DNA from: Pseudomonas viridiflava
GTDB taxonomy: Bacteria > Pseudomonadota > Gammaproteobacteria > Pseudomonadales > Pseudomonadaceae
DNA: 32,732 nucleotides
Assembly: GCF_001642795.1 (NCBI RefSeq)
Contig: NZ_LKEH01000017.1
Coordinates: forward strand, 87,406-120,137
Direction: 5' to 3'
How positions within the stretch are numbered: the first letter of the stretch is position 1; each line of letters begins with the position of its first letter. The notes under the pieces are model-generated. The model did not search any database, was not told the DNA's origin, and was given only the letters and a program-made list of their open reading frames with translations. A program made the position numbers and the translations under genes. Positions 8,486-15,611 of the stretch are shown here, piece by piece.

Positions 8486-10015
8486 ATGGGTGACACTACT
8501 ACTGCTCCGTCAGTCATCAGAGGGCGATACTTGAATACGTCAAAAGCGGCAACCGGCATTGAAGGTCTGGACGACATCCTTTCGGGAGGTCTTTCACGCT
8601 GTCACGTTTTCCTTCTCGAAGGAGAACCCGGAACCGGCAAGACAACCGTAGCGCTGCAGTTCCTGCTGGCAGGCGCCCAAGCGGGCGAAACGTCGCTGTA
8701 TATCACGCTTTCCGAGACCGAACGGGAGCTGCGCGACGGCGCACGTTCCCACGGCTGGGAGCTGGATGAGCACATCAAGATTTTTGAGCTGACGCCGCCA
8801 GAAAGCCTGCTGGACGCTGACCACCATCAGAGCCTGCTGTACTCCTCCGACCTGGAGTTGGGCGAAGCGACACGGCAGATTTTCGAAGTGGTCGAACGCG
8901 TAAAGCCAACCCGCGTGGTCATCGACAGCCTTTCGGAAATTCGCCTGCTGGCGCAAAGCTCGTTGCGCTATCGCCGTCAGATCCTGGCGATCAAGCACTA
9001 CTTTGCGCGCTATGACGCGACCGTCGTGCTGCTGGATGACCTGACCACCGAAGCGCTGGACAAGACCGTGCACAGCGTCGCCCACGGTGTGATTCGGCTC
9101 GAATCCCTGACACCTGCCTACGGCGCAGAACGCAGGCGTCTGAAGATCGTCAAGTACCGTGGCCAGAAGTACCGTGGCGGCTTTCATGACTTCACTATTG
9201 CTGAAGATGGTATTCACGTCTTTCCAAGATTGGTGGCCGCCGAGCATCGATCAGACTATTCACGCGCTCAGTTCAGCAGCGGCATTCAGGAGCTGGACGA
9301 TTTGCTGGGCGGCGGCATCGAAGGCGGCTCCAGCACGTTGATCCTGGGTCCTGCGGGCACCGGCAAGTCACTTATCTCGATGGTTTTTGCGGCTCAGGCA
9401 GTTGCCCGAGGTGAGCGAGTCGGGCTGTTCATCTTTGACGAGGAGATGGGCCTGCTGTTCGAGCGCATGCTGAAAATCGGCATCGACCTGCGTGCGCTGC
9501 AGGAGACCGGCAACATGCTGATCGAGCAGATCGACGCCGCCGAACTGTCACCAGGCGAGTTCTCCCATCGCGTCAGACGCGCAGTCGATCAGAAGCAGAT
9601 CAAGACTGTGGTGATTGACAGTATCAACGGTTATCAGGCGTCCATGCCGGAAGAAAACGCGCTGGTTCTGCACATGCACGAATTGCTGCTGTATCTGAAC
9701 CGCCGCGGCGCCTCGACGTTCATGACCGTCGCGCAGCACGGACTGGTCGGCGACATGCGTTCGCCGGTCGACATCACCTATCTGGCCGACAGCGTGATTC
9801 TGCTGCGCTATTTCGAAGCGCTGGGCCAGGTGCGCCGGGCCATTTCCATCATCAAGAAACGCACCGGTATGCACGAATCGACCATTCGCGAATACCGGAT
9901 CAGTAGCAAGGGTTTGAAGATCGGTGCGCCGCTGGAAGCCTTCCAGGGCGTATTGCGCGGCGTTCCTACCTATCTGGGCGAAAGCAAACCGCTGTTGACG
10001 GACGAAGACTTGTGA
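8486..10015 (+). CDS. KaiC-like double RecA-domain ATPase
   Basis: 509 aa, close in length to cyanobacterial KaiC. Domain CI has Walker A GEPGTGKTT (46-54), Ser-Glu at 76-77 where KaiC has its catalytic Glu pair, and Walker B VVIDS (144-148). Domain CII has Walker A GPAGTGKS (288-295), the Glu pair 319-320 and Walker B VVIDS (375-379). The segment matching the KaiC autophosphorylation loop reads SPVDITYLADS, so the Ser-Thr phosphosite pair is Thr431-Tyr432 and the neighbouring Thr is Ser426. KaiC relatives outside cyanobacteria are linked to stress or redox adaptation. No kaiA or kaiB is in the window. The ATG at 8486 lacks a ribosome site; TTG at 8531, with AGAGGG 6 bases before it, is a real alternative. 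It overlaps the kinase gene by four bases. Confidence 0.9.
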   Translation: MGDTTTAPSVIRGRYLNTSKAATGIEGLDDILSGGLSRCHVFLLEGEPGTGKTTVALQFLLAGAQAGETSLYITLSETERELRDGARSHGWELDEHIKIFELTPPESLLDADHHQSLLYSSDLELGEATRQIFEVVERVKPTRVVIDSLSEIRLLAQSSLRYRRQILAIKHYFARYDATVVLLDDLTTEALDKTVHSVAHGVIRLESLTPAYGAERRRLKIVKYRGQKYRGGFHDFTIAEDGIHVFPRLVAAEHRSDYSRAQFSSGIQELDDLLGGGIEGGSSTLILGPAGTGKSLISMVFAAQAVARGERVGLFIFDEEMGLLFERMLKIGIDLRALQETGNMLIEQIDAAELSPGEFSHRVRRAVDQKQIKTVVIDSINGYQASMPEENALVLHMHELLLYLNRRGASTFMTVAQHGLVGDMRSPVDITYLADSVILLRYFEALGQVRRAISIIKKRTGMHESTIREYRISSKGLKIGAPLEAFQGVLRGVPTYLGESKPLLTDEDL

Positions 10016-12042
10016 GTATTAAGGGGCAACTTTCAGAGCGGGCGGTCATCCTGGCGCCTCGTGGACGGGACAGCCAGATTGCCCTGATGATTCTCAAGGA
10101 AGCCGGCTACCCGGCAACCGTTGCACGCGACCTCAACGAACTGGTTGCAGAACTGGAAACCGGCGCAGGTCTTGTGATCGTCGCCGACGAGGCTCTGCGT
10201 ACCGTTGACATCACGCCGCTGCTCGACCTGCTGGGTCAGCAGCCTACCTGGTCGGACCTGCCTATTGTCCTGCTGACTCATCATGGCGGCCCCGAGCAGA
10301 ATCCGTCGGCGCGAATGGGCAGTCTGCTGGGCAATGTCACGTTCCTGGAACGCCCCTTCCATCCTGTCACGCTAGTCAGCCTGGTGGCGACTGCGGTACG
10401 CGGGCGACGACGTCAGTACGAAGCGCGTGCACGCCTGGAAGACCTGCTGGAAAGCGAAAAACGCCTGCAAAATGCACTCAAGGCCGGACGGCTCGGCTCA
10501 TGGGAGCTTGAATCCGAGCGCCTGCTACTCACCTGCTCTGCTATCACCCGAGGTCATTACGGCCGTGAAGAGCATCAGGCCTTCACATACGAAGACTGGC
10601 TCGCTGTCGTTTATCCCGAGGACCAGCCGCGCATGCAGTCCGCACTGCAGCGCAGTCTGGATACGGGCGTCGACTTCATCATTGAATATCGCAATGTCTG
10701 GCCAGACGGGTCGCTCAACTGGGTCGATGTGCGCGCCCGCTCCATCCGCGACAATAACGGCCACGTCAGCTCGCTGGTCGGCGTGACATCCGACATCACC
10801 GAGCGCAAACAGGCTGAATCCCAGCTCAGACGCCTCAACGAAACACTGGAACAGCAGGTCGAAGAACGCACCTCGCAGCTGCGCCACAAGGAAGAAGTGC
10901 TGCGACAGTCGCAGAAGATGGAAGCGGTCGGTCAGTTGACCGGCGGCATTGCCCACGATTTCAACAACATGTTGACCGGCATCATCGGCAGCCTGGAGTT
11001 GATCAGACGACGTCTGGCACGCGGTCGTACCGAAGGCCTGGACAACCTGATCGACCTGGGCGTGACGTCCGCCAACCGGGCGGCCGCCCTCACTCATCGT
11101 CTGCTGGCGTTTTCACGTCGCCAGTCGCTGGACTCGAAGCCGGTAGAGATGAACCACCTGATCAACGCCATGGGCGAGCTGATTCAGCGCAGCGTCAACG
11201 AAAGCATCCAGCTGGAAATGCATTTGGCCAGCGACCTCTGGACTGCCGAGGCGGACCCCAACCAGTTGGAAAACGCCCTCCTCAATCTGGTACTCAACGC
11301 CCGCGACGCGATGCCTGATGGCGGACTGCTGACGGTCGAGACTTACAACCGTCAGTTGGACAAATCCTTTACCAACGCTCACGAGAACCTGCTGCCGGGC
11401 GACTACGTCGTCCTGAGCATCACCGACAACGGCTGCGGCATGCCGGAAGCGGTCATCAGCCGCGCATTCGACCCGTTTTTCACGACCAAGCCGATTGGCC
11501 AGGGCACAGGCCTCGGGCTGTCCATGATCTACGGCTTCAGCAAACAGTCTCACGGTCATGTGGCAATCAAAAGCGAAGTCGGTCGTGGCACCACCGTGGA
11601 ATTGTTCCTGCCGCGCTTCAAAGGCAATCAGGACGAGGACGAGCAAAGCTTCCAGAGCAATGCGGTGTACGCCAAAGAAGGCGAAACCGTGCTGATCGTC
11701 GAAGACGACCCGGCCGTCAGGGCGCTGGTCAGCGAGGTGCTCAGTGAGCTTGGATACGCCTTCATCGAGGCAGGTGATTCCCTGTCTGCAGTGCCGATAC
11801 TGGAATCCGGTCAGCGAATCGACCTCTTGATCAGCGATGTCGGGCTTCCGGGCATGAACGGTCGTCAGCTCGCGGAAATTGCCCGGCAACTGCGGCCGGA
11901 GCTTAAGGTGTTGTTCATCACCGGTTACGCCGAGCATGCCGCTGCACGCTCAGGATTCCTGGACACCGGCATGCAACTGATCACCAAACCCTTCGCGTTT
12001 GATCACCTGACGTCCAAAGTGCGGGAAATGATCGAGGCTTGA
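10012..12042 (+). CDS. KaiC-linked hybrid sensor histidine kinase (pseudo-REC-PAS-HisKA-HATPase-REC)
   Basis: 676 aa. Residues 10-130 form a receiver-like fold lacking the acidic pair after strand one, with Arg (FLERPF) where the invariant Lys should be, so it is probably a pseudo-receiver. A PAS domain (about 160-265, ending VTSDITERKQ) and a coiled coil lead to the H-box with His315 (GGIAHDFNN). The ATPase part has the N-box NLVLNARDAM (425-434), DNGCGMP (472-478) and GTGLGLS (498-504). The C-terminal receiver has phospho-acceptor Asp609 and Lys in TKPF. It has no membrane segment, so it is a soluble sensor. Its GTG start overlaps the kaiC stop (GTGA), implying translational coupling and a shared complex or pathway. 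Confidence 0.92.
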   Translation: MSIKGQLSERAVILAPRGRDSQIALMILKEAGYPATVARDLNELVAELETGAGLVIVADEALRTVDITPLLDLLGQQPTWSDLPIVLLTHHGGPEQNPSARMGSLLGNVTFLERPFHPVTLVSLVATAVRGRRRQYEARARLEDLLESEKRLQNALKAGRLGSWELESERLLLTCSAITRGHYGREEHQAFTYEDWLAVVYPEDQPRMQSALQRSLDTGVDFIIEYRNVWPDGSLNWVDVRARSIRDNNGHVSSLVGVTSDITERKQAESQLRRLNETLEQQVEERTSQLRHKEEVLRQSQKMEAVGQLTGGIAHDFNNMLTGIIGSLELIRRRLARGRTEGLDNLIDLGVTSANRAAALTHRLLAFSRRQSLDSKPVEMNHLINAMGELIQRSVNESIQLEMHLASDLWTAEADPNQLENALLNLVLNARDAMPDGGLLTVETYNRQLDKSFTNAHENLLPGDYVVLSITDNGCGMPEAVISRAFDPFFTTKPIGQGTGLGLSMIYGFSKQSHGHVAIKSEVGRGTTVELFLPRFKGNQDEDEQSFQSNAVYAKEGETVLIVEDDPAVRALVSEVLSELGYAFIEAGDSLSAVPILESGQRIDLLISDVGLPGMNGRQLAEIARQLRPELKVLFITGYAEHAAARSGFLDTGMQLITKPFAFDHLTSKVREMIEA

Positions 12043-12183
12043 TAAAGATCAAGCCCGAAAGCCCTCTGTTGAGCACCATCCCGACTCTTGAGTCTTTCCC
12101 GCCATCGCGCAGCAGAAACCAGACTGTGGGAATGCTCACCGCATCTTTGACGGAGCGCTGTAGCGCAGCAAACACCGGGCGTC

Positions 12184-12273
12184 GTGGGAGCGGAATTGTC
12201 CGCGAATGCAGTGTTTCAGCCACCGCATATGCGTCGGATGTACCGGCCTTTTCGCGGACAAGTCCGCTCCCAC
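12184..12273. repeat. Paired REP sequences (REPIN-like long inverted repeat)
   Basis: The arms 12184-12206 and 12251-12273 are 23-base inverted copies differing at one position. Each has the Pseudomonas REP form GTGGGAGCGGA...TGTCCGCG, separated by 44 bases. Such REP doublets are moved by RAYT transposases encoded elsewhere, and none is seen in this window. Confidence 0.85.
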
Positions 12274-12331
12274 AAATTGTGTCTCTTCAGTGGGTTGCAG
12301 GTTGTTTGATAAGAGGCGGCTTGCCCGCGAT

Positions 12332-12348
12332 CTGCCGGGAACCGGCAG
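12332..12348. repeat. Second REP-like hairpin
   Basis: CTGCCGG GAA CCGGCAG is a perfect 7-bp stem with a three-base loop. It is preceded by GCGGCTTGCCCGCGA (12317-12331), another common Pseudomonas REP core. No T-run follows on either strand. Confidence 0.55.
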
Positions 12349-12467
12349 CAAAACCGATGCAAGCGGTGTGTCAGATGCGACCTGGGGCCGCTACGCAGCC
12401 CATCGTTGCCCTCGTAACATCCAAGAGCCCCTGAGCCCTCCGGGCAGAAACGGATTTTGGCAAACAA

Positions 12468-12845
12468 TCAGGCCAGCAAATCCTGGATCTGCGACTGCAG
12501 CGTTTCCATGGTGAACGGCTTGGCCAGAATGGGAGCCTTGGCCGCTATCGGGCTGCCCGAATCAATGATTTCTGCGGGATAACCGCTGATGAAAATGACC
12601 TTCAGTTCCGGTCGTAACTTGACCGCTGGCTCCGCAATCTGCACGCCCGAAATACCGCCAGGCAGGCGATAGTCGGTGATCATCAGGTCCAGGTGCGGTT
12701 TGGTGGCGAGAATCTCGAACGCCTGCTCACCGTTCTCGGCCTGCAGGACGCGATAGCCCACGCCCGACAGGTAATCAGCCAGCAGCATCAGGATCAGGGG
12801 TTCATCTTCGACGATAAGTACGACGTTTTCTGCATCAGCGCTCAT
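12468..12845 (-). CDS. Single-domain response regulator (CheY-like)
   Basis: 125 aa consisting only of a receiver domain. The acidic pocket is Glu13-Asp14, the phospho-acceptor Asp58 (MITDYRLPGG), the switch Ser is in FISGYP, and Lys in AKPF. There is no output domain, so it must act by protein contact or as a phosphate sink. It is close in style to the second regulator at 19450. I place the start at the ATG ending at 12845, which has AAAGGCAG before it. The open frame runs further upstream, but that part is antisense to nothing recognisable and overlaps the kinase gene in another frame. It is last in the minus-strand signalling set. Confidence 0.9.
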   Translation of the reverse strand: MSADAENVVLIVEDEPLILMLLADYLSGVGYRVLQAENGEQAFEILATKPHLDLMITDYRLPGGISGVQIAEPAVKLRPELKVIFISGYPAEIIDSGSPIAAKAPILAKPFTMETLQSQIQDLLA

Positions 12846-12957
12846 TGAACTGCCTTTGATCTTATAGATAGCTGCCAATACGACCACGGCGCGCTGCGGA
12901 GGTTGCGACGGAAATACGATAATTCCGTAATGCCATCTGTTTTTGACGGCTGCCCGA

Positions 12958-14139
12958 TTATTGGGGCAGGCAGACGCGGAAAACCGAACCCTTGCCCTCT
13001 TCGCTTTCCACTTCGATCCGGCCGCCATGGGCCATGACGATCTGTTCCGAGATGAACAGACCGAGACCGAGTCCGGCGACTGCATGGTTGGCCGAGACAC
13101 GTTCGAACTGCTGGAAGATGCGCTTCTGGTTTTCAGGAGTGATCCCGATGCCCTGATCGCGAACCTCGACACTCGCCTGCCCCGCTTCGCTGTAAACGCG
13201 GACCTCGATGGGCTTACGAGCGCCATAGCGCAGCGCATTGGTCAGCAGGTTGGCAACCACCTGTTCAATCCTGAACTCGTCCCAGACACCAATAACCGGT
13301 TCTTCGGCGACCAGCGTGACGCTCGAGTTCGCCGCCGCAATCTGGGCCGAGAAATTTTCCAACAGTTGGGTTACCAGCTCGCACAGATCAAACGGACTGG
13401 GCCGGATCGACAGCTTGCCTGTTCGAATGCGAGACACGTCCAGCATGTCCTCGATCAGCCGTATCAGGCTCTGAATCTGACGCTCGTCGCGGTCGACCAT
13501 GGCGCGCAGCTTATCGAGCGTAAATGCCGACATGTTGCCCTTGGCCAAGTGCAACTGACGCAACTGGGTTTCCAGAATGAGGCCGTTGAGCGGCGTGCGC
13601 ACCTCGTGGGATACGATCGACATGAAGTCATCGCGCATGCGTATCGCGTGCTCAAGCTCACCCTGAGTGGATTGCAGGCGCTTGAGCAGGGCTTCCTGCT
13701 CCTGCCGGCTACGCTCGAGTTCTTCGACCTGCATCTTCATGGCCTTGCGCTGCCGGAACAGATCGACGAATACGTTGACCTTGCTCTTCACCGCATGGAT
13801 GTCCAGCGGCTTGTGCAGGAAGTCCACCGCGCCGCTTTCATAGCCCTTGAAGGCGTAATTGAGCTCGCGACCCGCAGCGCTGACGAACACGATGGGGATG
13901 CTCTTGGTCTTCTCAGTGCTGCGCATCAGCTCGGCCAGCTCGAAGCCATTCATGCCCGGCATTTGCACATCAAGGATGGCCAGCGCGAATTCATGCTGCA
14001 GCAGGAGCGACAACGCCTCGTCGGCCGACAGCGCCTTGAACACCAGTCGGTCCTCACGCTTGATCAGCGCTTCGAGGGCCAGCAGGTTCTCCGGCAGATC
14101 GTCGACGATCAGCAGTTTTGCCTGGACTTCATTTAGCAT
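12958..14139 (-). CDS. Hybrid response regulator/histidine kinase (REC-coiled coil-HisKA-HATPase)
   Basis: 393 aa. An N-terminal receiver (about 8-122) has Asp12-Asp13 and phospho-acceptor Asp57 (ILDVQMPGMNG), with Lys110 in HKPL. A coiled-coil linker (128-168) leads to the H-box with His178 (SHEVRTPLN). The ATPase has NLLTNALRYG (297-306), RDQGIGI (327-333) and GLGLGLF (356-362). It is soluble, without PAS or membrane segments, so its input is probably phosphorylation of the receiver by another kinase. Its start overlaps the end of the CheB-like gene by 7 bases. It leaves a 112-base gap to the downstream regulator gene. Confidence 0.92.
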   Translation of the reverse strand: MLNEVQAKLLIVDDLPENLLALEALIKREDRLVFKALSADEALSLLLQHEFALAILDVQMPGMNGFELAELMRSTEKTKSIPIVFVSAAGRELNYAFKGYESGAVDFLHKPLDIHAVKSKVNVFVDLFRQRKAMKMQVEELERSRQEQEALLKRLQSTQGELEHAIRMRDDFMSIVSHEVRTPLNGLILETQLRQLHLAKGNMSAFTLDKLRAMVDRDERQIQSLIRLIEDMLDVSRIRTGKLSIRPSPFDLCELVTQLLENFSAQIAAANSSVTLVAEEPVIGVWDEFRIEQVVANLLTNALRYGARKPIEVRVYSEAGQASVEVRDQGIGITPENQKRIFQQFERVSANHAVAGLGLGLFISEQIVMAHGGRIEVESEEGKGSVFRVCLPQ

Positions 14140-14747
14140 GCGATTCGTTCCAGCTCGGCCAGCAACGGGCCGATTTCGTTCAAAGACAGAAGGTAATCCG
14201 GCGAATGCAGCGCCAGGGCGGCCTCGGGCATGGTACTCGCCTGGGCCTGCTGCGGGTCCTGAATAACCGTGAAACCTTTATAATGCTTGATTTGCAGCAA
14301 TCCCTGCGCTCCGTCGTTGTTGGCACCGGTCAGTAGCACGCCCGCCAGGCGCTCACCGTAGGCGTCAGAGGCCGAGTCGAACAGAATGTCGATGCTCGGT
14401 CTTGAATAGAAAACCCGGTCTTCCTGACTCAATGACAACGTACGGTCAGTCTCGACAGAGAGGTGATAACCCGACGGCGCAAAGTACAACGTGCCGGGCC
14501 TGATGCTTTCCTTGTCGTCGGCTTCCTTTACCGGAAACGGCAGGCGACTCTGGAACACATGCGCCAACTGACTGCGACGATCATCCGGCAAATGCAGCAC
14601 CACCAGGATCGGCAAGCCGAACCCCGGCCGCAGACAAGTGAAAATTCTCAGCAGCGCCTCGACGCCGCCCGCCGAAGCACCGACCACGATCGCATCCACC
14701 ACCGGCAGAACGTCGTCGGCCGAAGCACCGGCAAAGGTCGTCTTCAT
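14133..14747 (-). CDS. CheB-type protein-glutamate methylesterase, catalytic domain only
   Basis: 204 aa. It contains the CheB catalytic domain without the usual N-terminal receiver. The triad is visible as Ser25 (GASAGG), His52 (LHLPDD) and Asp145 (ANNDGA), with spacing equal to that of canonical CheB within a residue or two. The family removes methyl groups from, or deamidates, glutamates on receptor proteins. With no receptor, CheA or CheW nearby, the target here is unknown, and a neighbouring kinase is an obvious candidate (inference). It overlaps cheR by four bases upstream and the kinase by seven downstream, so the three are tightly coupled. Confidence 0.9.
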   Translation of the reverse strand: MKTTFAGASADDVLPVVDAIVVGASAGGVEALLRIFTCLRPGFGLPILVVLHLPDDRRSQLAHVFQSRLPFPVKEADDKESIRPGTLYFAPSGYHLSVETDRTLSLSQEDRVFYSRPSIDILFDSASDAYGERLAGVLLTGANNDGAQGLLQIKHYKGFTVIQDPQQAQASTMPEAALALHSPDYLLSLNEIGPLLAELERIAC

Positions 14748-15565
14748 GATTTGCGGTAGATCCGCTCAGGCTTGACCAGCGTCTCGAACGCATTGCCATA
14801 GGCCGAAAACTCGAGCGTCTCCTTGCTGCCCAGCGCCAGGAAACCCCGGTGGCAGAGCGAGTCATGAAACAGCCCGAAGGCCCTATCCTGAAGCTTTTTA
14901 TTGAAGTAAATCAATACGTTACGACACGATATTAGCTGGGTCTCGGAGAATACACTATCTGTCGCCAGACTGTGATCGGCGAAGGTCACGTTTTCACGCA
15001 ATGTTTTGTCGAAGATCGCGTAATCGTAGGCCGATGTGTAGTACTCGGTGAAATCCCGCAGCCCACCGGACTTGCGATAGTTCTCGGTATAGGCGCGCAG
15101 GTTTTCCATCGAGAAGATGCCCTGCTTGGCTTTCTCCAGCGAACTGGGATTGATGTCGGTGGCGTAGATGATTGTGCGCTCCAGCAGCCCTTCCTCGCGC
15201 AGCAGGATGGCCATCGAATACACCTCCTCGCCTGTGCTGCAGCCGGCGATCCATACTTTGATGGAAGGATAGGTGCGCAACAGCGGCACGACTTCCTGGC
15301 GAATGGCAAGGAAGTGCGACGGATCACGAAACATCTCGCTCACCGGAATGGTGAGGATCTGCAGCAACTGCATGAACGCGGCCGGGTCATGCAGCACCCG
15401 CTCCTGCAATGCGGAGATCGTGCTGCAATCGAACTGGCGCAACGCGTGCGCCACACGACGCTTGACCGAAGCGCCGGAATAATCCCGAAAGTCGTAGCTG
15501 TACTTGAGGTAGATCGCCTCGATGAGCAGCCTCAACTCGATCTCGGCATTGCGATCAAGGTGCAT
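14744..15565 (-). CDS. CheR-type protein-glutamate O-methyltransferase
   Basis: 273 aa. The N-terminal helical CheR domain (about 10-65) and the AdoMet-binding domain are present. Motif I is VWIAGCSTGEEVYSMAI (104-120). The family segment TIPVSEMFRDPSHF (72-85) and the DINPSSLEKAKQG segment, which contacts the cofactor, are also seen. It has no TPR or pentapeptide-binding extension. It pairs with the receiver-less CheB immediately downstream (overlap of four bases), and 46 bases separate it from the large kinase upstream. The gene pair resembles the separated halves of CheB/CheR-PAS fusion sensors, and a methylation-based adaptation of a kinase is inferred. Confidence 0.92.
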   Translation of the reverse strand: MHLDRNAEIELRLLIEAIYLKYSYDFRDYSGASVKRRVAHALRQFDCSTISALQERVLHDPAAFMQLLQILTIPVSEMFRDPSHFLAIRQEVVPLLRTYPSIKVWIAGCSTGEEVYSMAILLREEGLLERTIIYATDINPSSLEKAKQGIFSMENLRAYTENYRKSGGLRDFTEYYTSAYDYAIFDKTLRENVTFADHSLATDSVFSETQLISCRNVLIYFNKKLQDRAFGLFHDSLCHRGFLALGSKETLEFSAYGNAFETLVKPERIYRKS

Positions 15566-15611
15566 GGACGAACCCGAAAGTGTGAACGAAGACCGGTTTG
15601 GCCGTGCGCAT

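Larger units (their letters stand above)
12043..12467. other. Non-coding, REP-rich spacer between convergent signalling genes
   Basis: This 425-base spacer lies between the ends of the convergent KaiC-linked kinase and the minus-strand response regulator. I see no credible gene in it: short frames have no ribosome sites or recognisable products. It contains a long inverted repeat (12184-12273) and a second REP-like hairpin (12332-12348). No T-tailed terminator was found, so the repeats may act as transcription barriers here. Confidence 0.7.

Noticed and set aside
12846..13238. Upstream extension of the 125-aa response regulator
   Set aside because: The receiver domain begins right after the ATG at 12845, and the extension is an out-of-frame reading of the kinase gene end.
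12943..14136. 397-codon open frame opposite the REC-kinase gene
   Set aside because: Mirror of a kinase with all catalytic motifs intact; no domain of its own.
14133..15565. Chemotaxis operon
   Set aside because: CheR and CheB are present, but CheA, CheW, CheD and receptors are missing, and the CheB has no receiver domain.
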